Assembly (NCBI RefSeq): GCF_001270745.1
Contig: NZ_KQ434752.1
Location: 475,125-539,124 of the forward strand
Direction: 5' to 3'
From: Jiangella muralis
Lineage (GTDB): Bacteria; Actinomycetota; Actinomycetes; Jiangellales; Jiangellaceae
DNA: 64,000 nt
In this document: positions 63,191-64,000 of the stretch, piece after piece
How positions within the stretch are numbered: position 1 is the stretch's first letter
Layout: each line of letters begins with the position of its first letter
The notes under the pieces: generated by a model
The model's input: only the letters and a program-made list of their open reading frames with translations
Database searches by the model: none
What the model was told of the DNA's origin: nothing
Translations under genes and position numbers: made by a program

Positions 63191-63988
63191 CTAGGGCTGG
63201 GGTCCGGCGCCGACCGGCTCGGGCTCCAGCTCGCCGATCTTCGCGCGCAGCCGCCGCAGGATCCGGATCAGCAGCCGCGACACCTGCATCTGCGTGACGC
63301 CGAGCTCGTCGCCGATCTCCTGCTGGGTGAAGCCGCGGAAGTAGCGCAGGTAGAGGACCCGGCCGTCGCGCGGGGAGAGGCTGCGGCAGGCGGCGGCGAG
63401 GGTCGCGACGGCCTCGGTGCGGGCGTAACCGCCTTCGGACGCGCCGAGGAGATCGCCGAGAGTGGCGCCGTCGCCGCCGGGATCGGCGGTGGGGTGGTCG
63501 AGGGAGACGGCGGCGTAGCAGTCGGTCGCGCGGCCCGCCTCGAGCACGTCGGGGAGGTCGGCGCCGAGGTGGGCGGCCAGCTCGGCGGGCGTCGGGAGGG
63601 TGCCGCGGGTCTGCGACAGCTCGTCGGCGGCGGCGACCATCGACGCGCGGAGCTCCTGGACGCGGCGCGGCGGCCGGATGGACCAGCCGTGGTCGCGGAA
63701 GTACCGCTTCACCTCGCCGACGATGGTGGGGACGGCGAACGAGAGGAAGTCGTCGCCGCGGTCGGCGTCGAACCGCTGGGCGGCGGCGACGAGACCGGCG
63801 CTGGCGACCTGGTGCAGGTCCTCGGCGTCGATGCCGCGCCCCGCGTACCGGCGGCTGATCGCCTCGGCCAGCCCGAGGTTCCGGACGACGACGTCGTCGA
63901 GGGCGCGCTGCCGGTCGCGGCCGGACAACCGGGCGGCCCGGCGGAGGAGGTCGTTGGTGAGGTCGTCGTGCTCGCGTCGCGCTCGCAA
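63191..63988 (-). CDS. SigB/SigF-type RNA polymerase sigma factor
   Basis: About 265 residues. Region 2 shows NLGLAEAISRRYAGRGIDAEDLHQVASAGLVAAAQRFDADRG and FLSFAVPTIVGEVKRYFRDHGWSIRPPRRVQEL, typical of SigF/SigB group 3 factors. Region 3 follows, and region 4 ends with GFTQQEIGDELGVTQMQVSRLLIRILRRLR. The TTG at 63988 is the first start seen, but the frame stays open to the window edge, so the true start may be outside. Stress or developmental control is usual; no anti-sigma gene is visible here. Confidence 0.93.
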   Translation of the reverse strand: MRARREHDDLTNDLLRRAARLSGRDRQRALDDVVVRNLGLAEAISRRYAGRGIDAEDLHQVASAGLVAAAQRFDADRGDDFLSFAVPTIVGEVKRYFRDHGWSIRPPRRVQELRASMVAAADELSQTRGTLPTPAELAAHLGADLPDVLEAGRATDCYAAVSLDHPTADPGGDGATLGDLLGASEGGYARTEAVATLAAACRSLSPRDGRVLYLRYFRGFTQQEIGDELGVTQMQVSRLLIRILRRLRAKIGELEPEPVGAGPQP

Positions 63989-64000
63989 CCGGGCTTGCCG

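Overview
The window is chromosomal DNA of a very GC-rich actinobacterium. Codon third positions are strongly G/C biased, GTG and TTG starts are common, many genes look leaderless, and the gene set is actinobacterial: a mycothiol-type DinB enzyme, a class E sortase, an AftD arabinofuranosyltransferase, an ANTAR regulator and PafBC-type DNA damage promoters. The genus cannot be fixed from sequence alone; a Jiangella-like lineage is a guess.

Left part (1-18.7 kb). This is the DNA repair and housekeeping block uvrA - uvrB - coaE - rpsA. Interposed are a DinB enzyme with a metallo-beta-lactamase-fold hydrolase, a DUF4190 protein, a TerC transporter behind a yybP-ykoY (Mn2+) riboswitch, a regulator divergent from a large secreted subtilisin, and an AAA+ ATPase divergent from uvrB. 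uvrA, uvrB and, further right, polA each carry a promoter matching the PafBC/RecA-NDp motif.

Middle part (19-37.6 kb). A cell-envelope block resembles the mycobacterial Rv0224c-Rv0236c region: a DUF3068 protein, AftD, a methyltransferase, a GT4 glycosyltransferase, a DUF2613 peptide and a multispanning membrane protein. A repeat-rich surface protein, a flippase and a lytic transglycosylase with a Thr-Gly tail follow. A broken AbiEi/nuclease-like gene lies next to aftD.

Right-middle part (37.7-53.4 kb). polA, a hotdog thioesterase and a DUF554 protein precede a complete branched-chain amino acid-type ABC operon (livH-M-G-F). An M20 amidohydrolase, the Liv-type binding lipoprotein, a second binding-protein-like lipoprotein coupled to an ANTAR response regulator, a tRNA with anticodon CAA and a class E sortase follow.

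Right part (53.4-64 kb). This is a metal and stress region: two MFS exporters, copper-associated DUF305 and DUF6153 genes with CsoR-like operators, a GNAT enzyme, cysteine-free ribosomal proteins L36/L33 with a possible Zur box, a PIN toxin with only a stub of its antitoxin, a shortened threonyl-tRNA synthetase behind a threonine-rich leader peptide and attenuator, a TetR/MFS pair and a SigB/F-type sigma factor.

Non-coding structure stands out. Two loci of about 750 bp (15.46-16.21 and 51.64-52.40 kb) are homologous giant imperfect palindromes built from the same nested hairpin modules. Several intergenic hairpins share TGATC-type tips. Most genes shown with a -10 hexamer 6-7 nt before the start codon are interpreted as leaderless.
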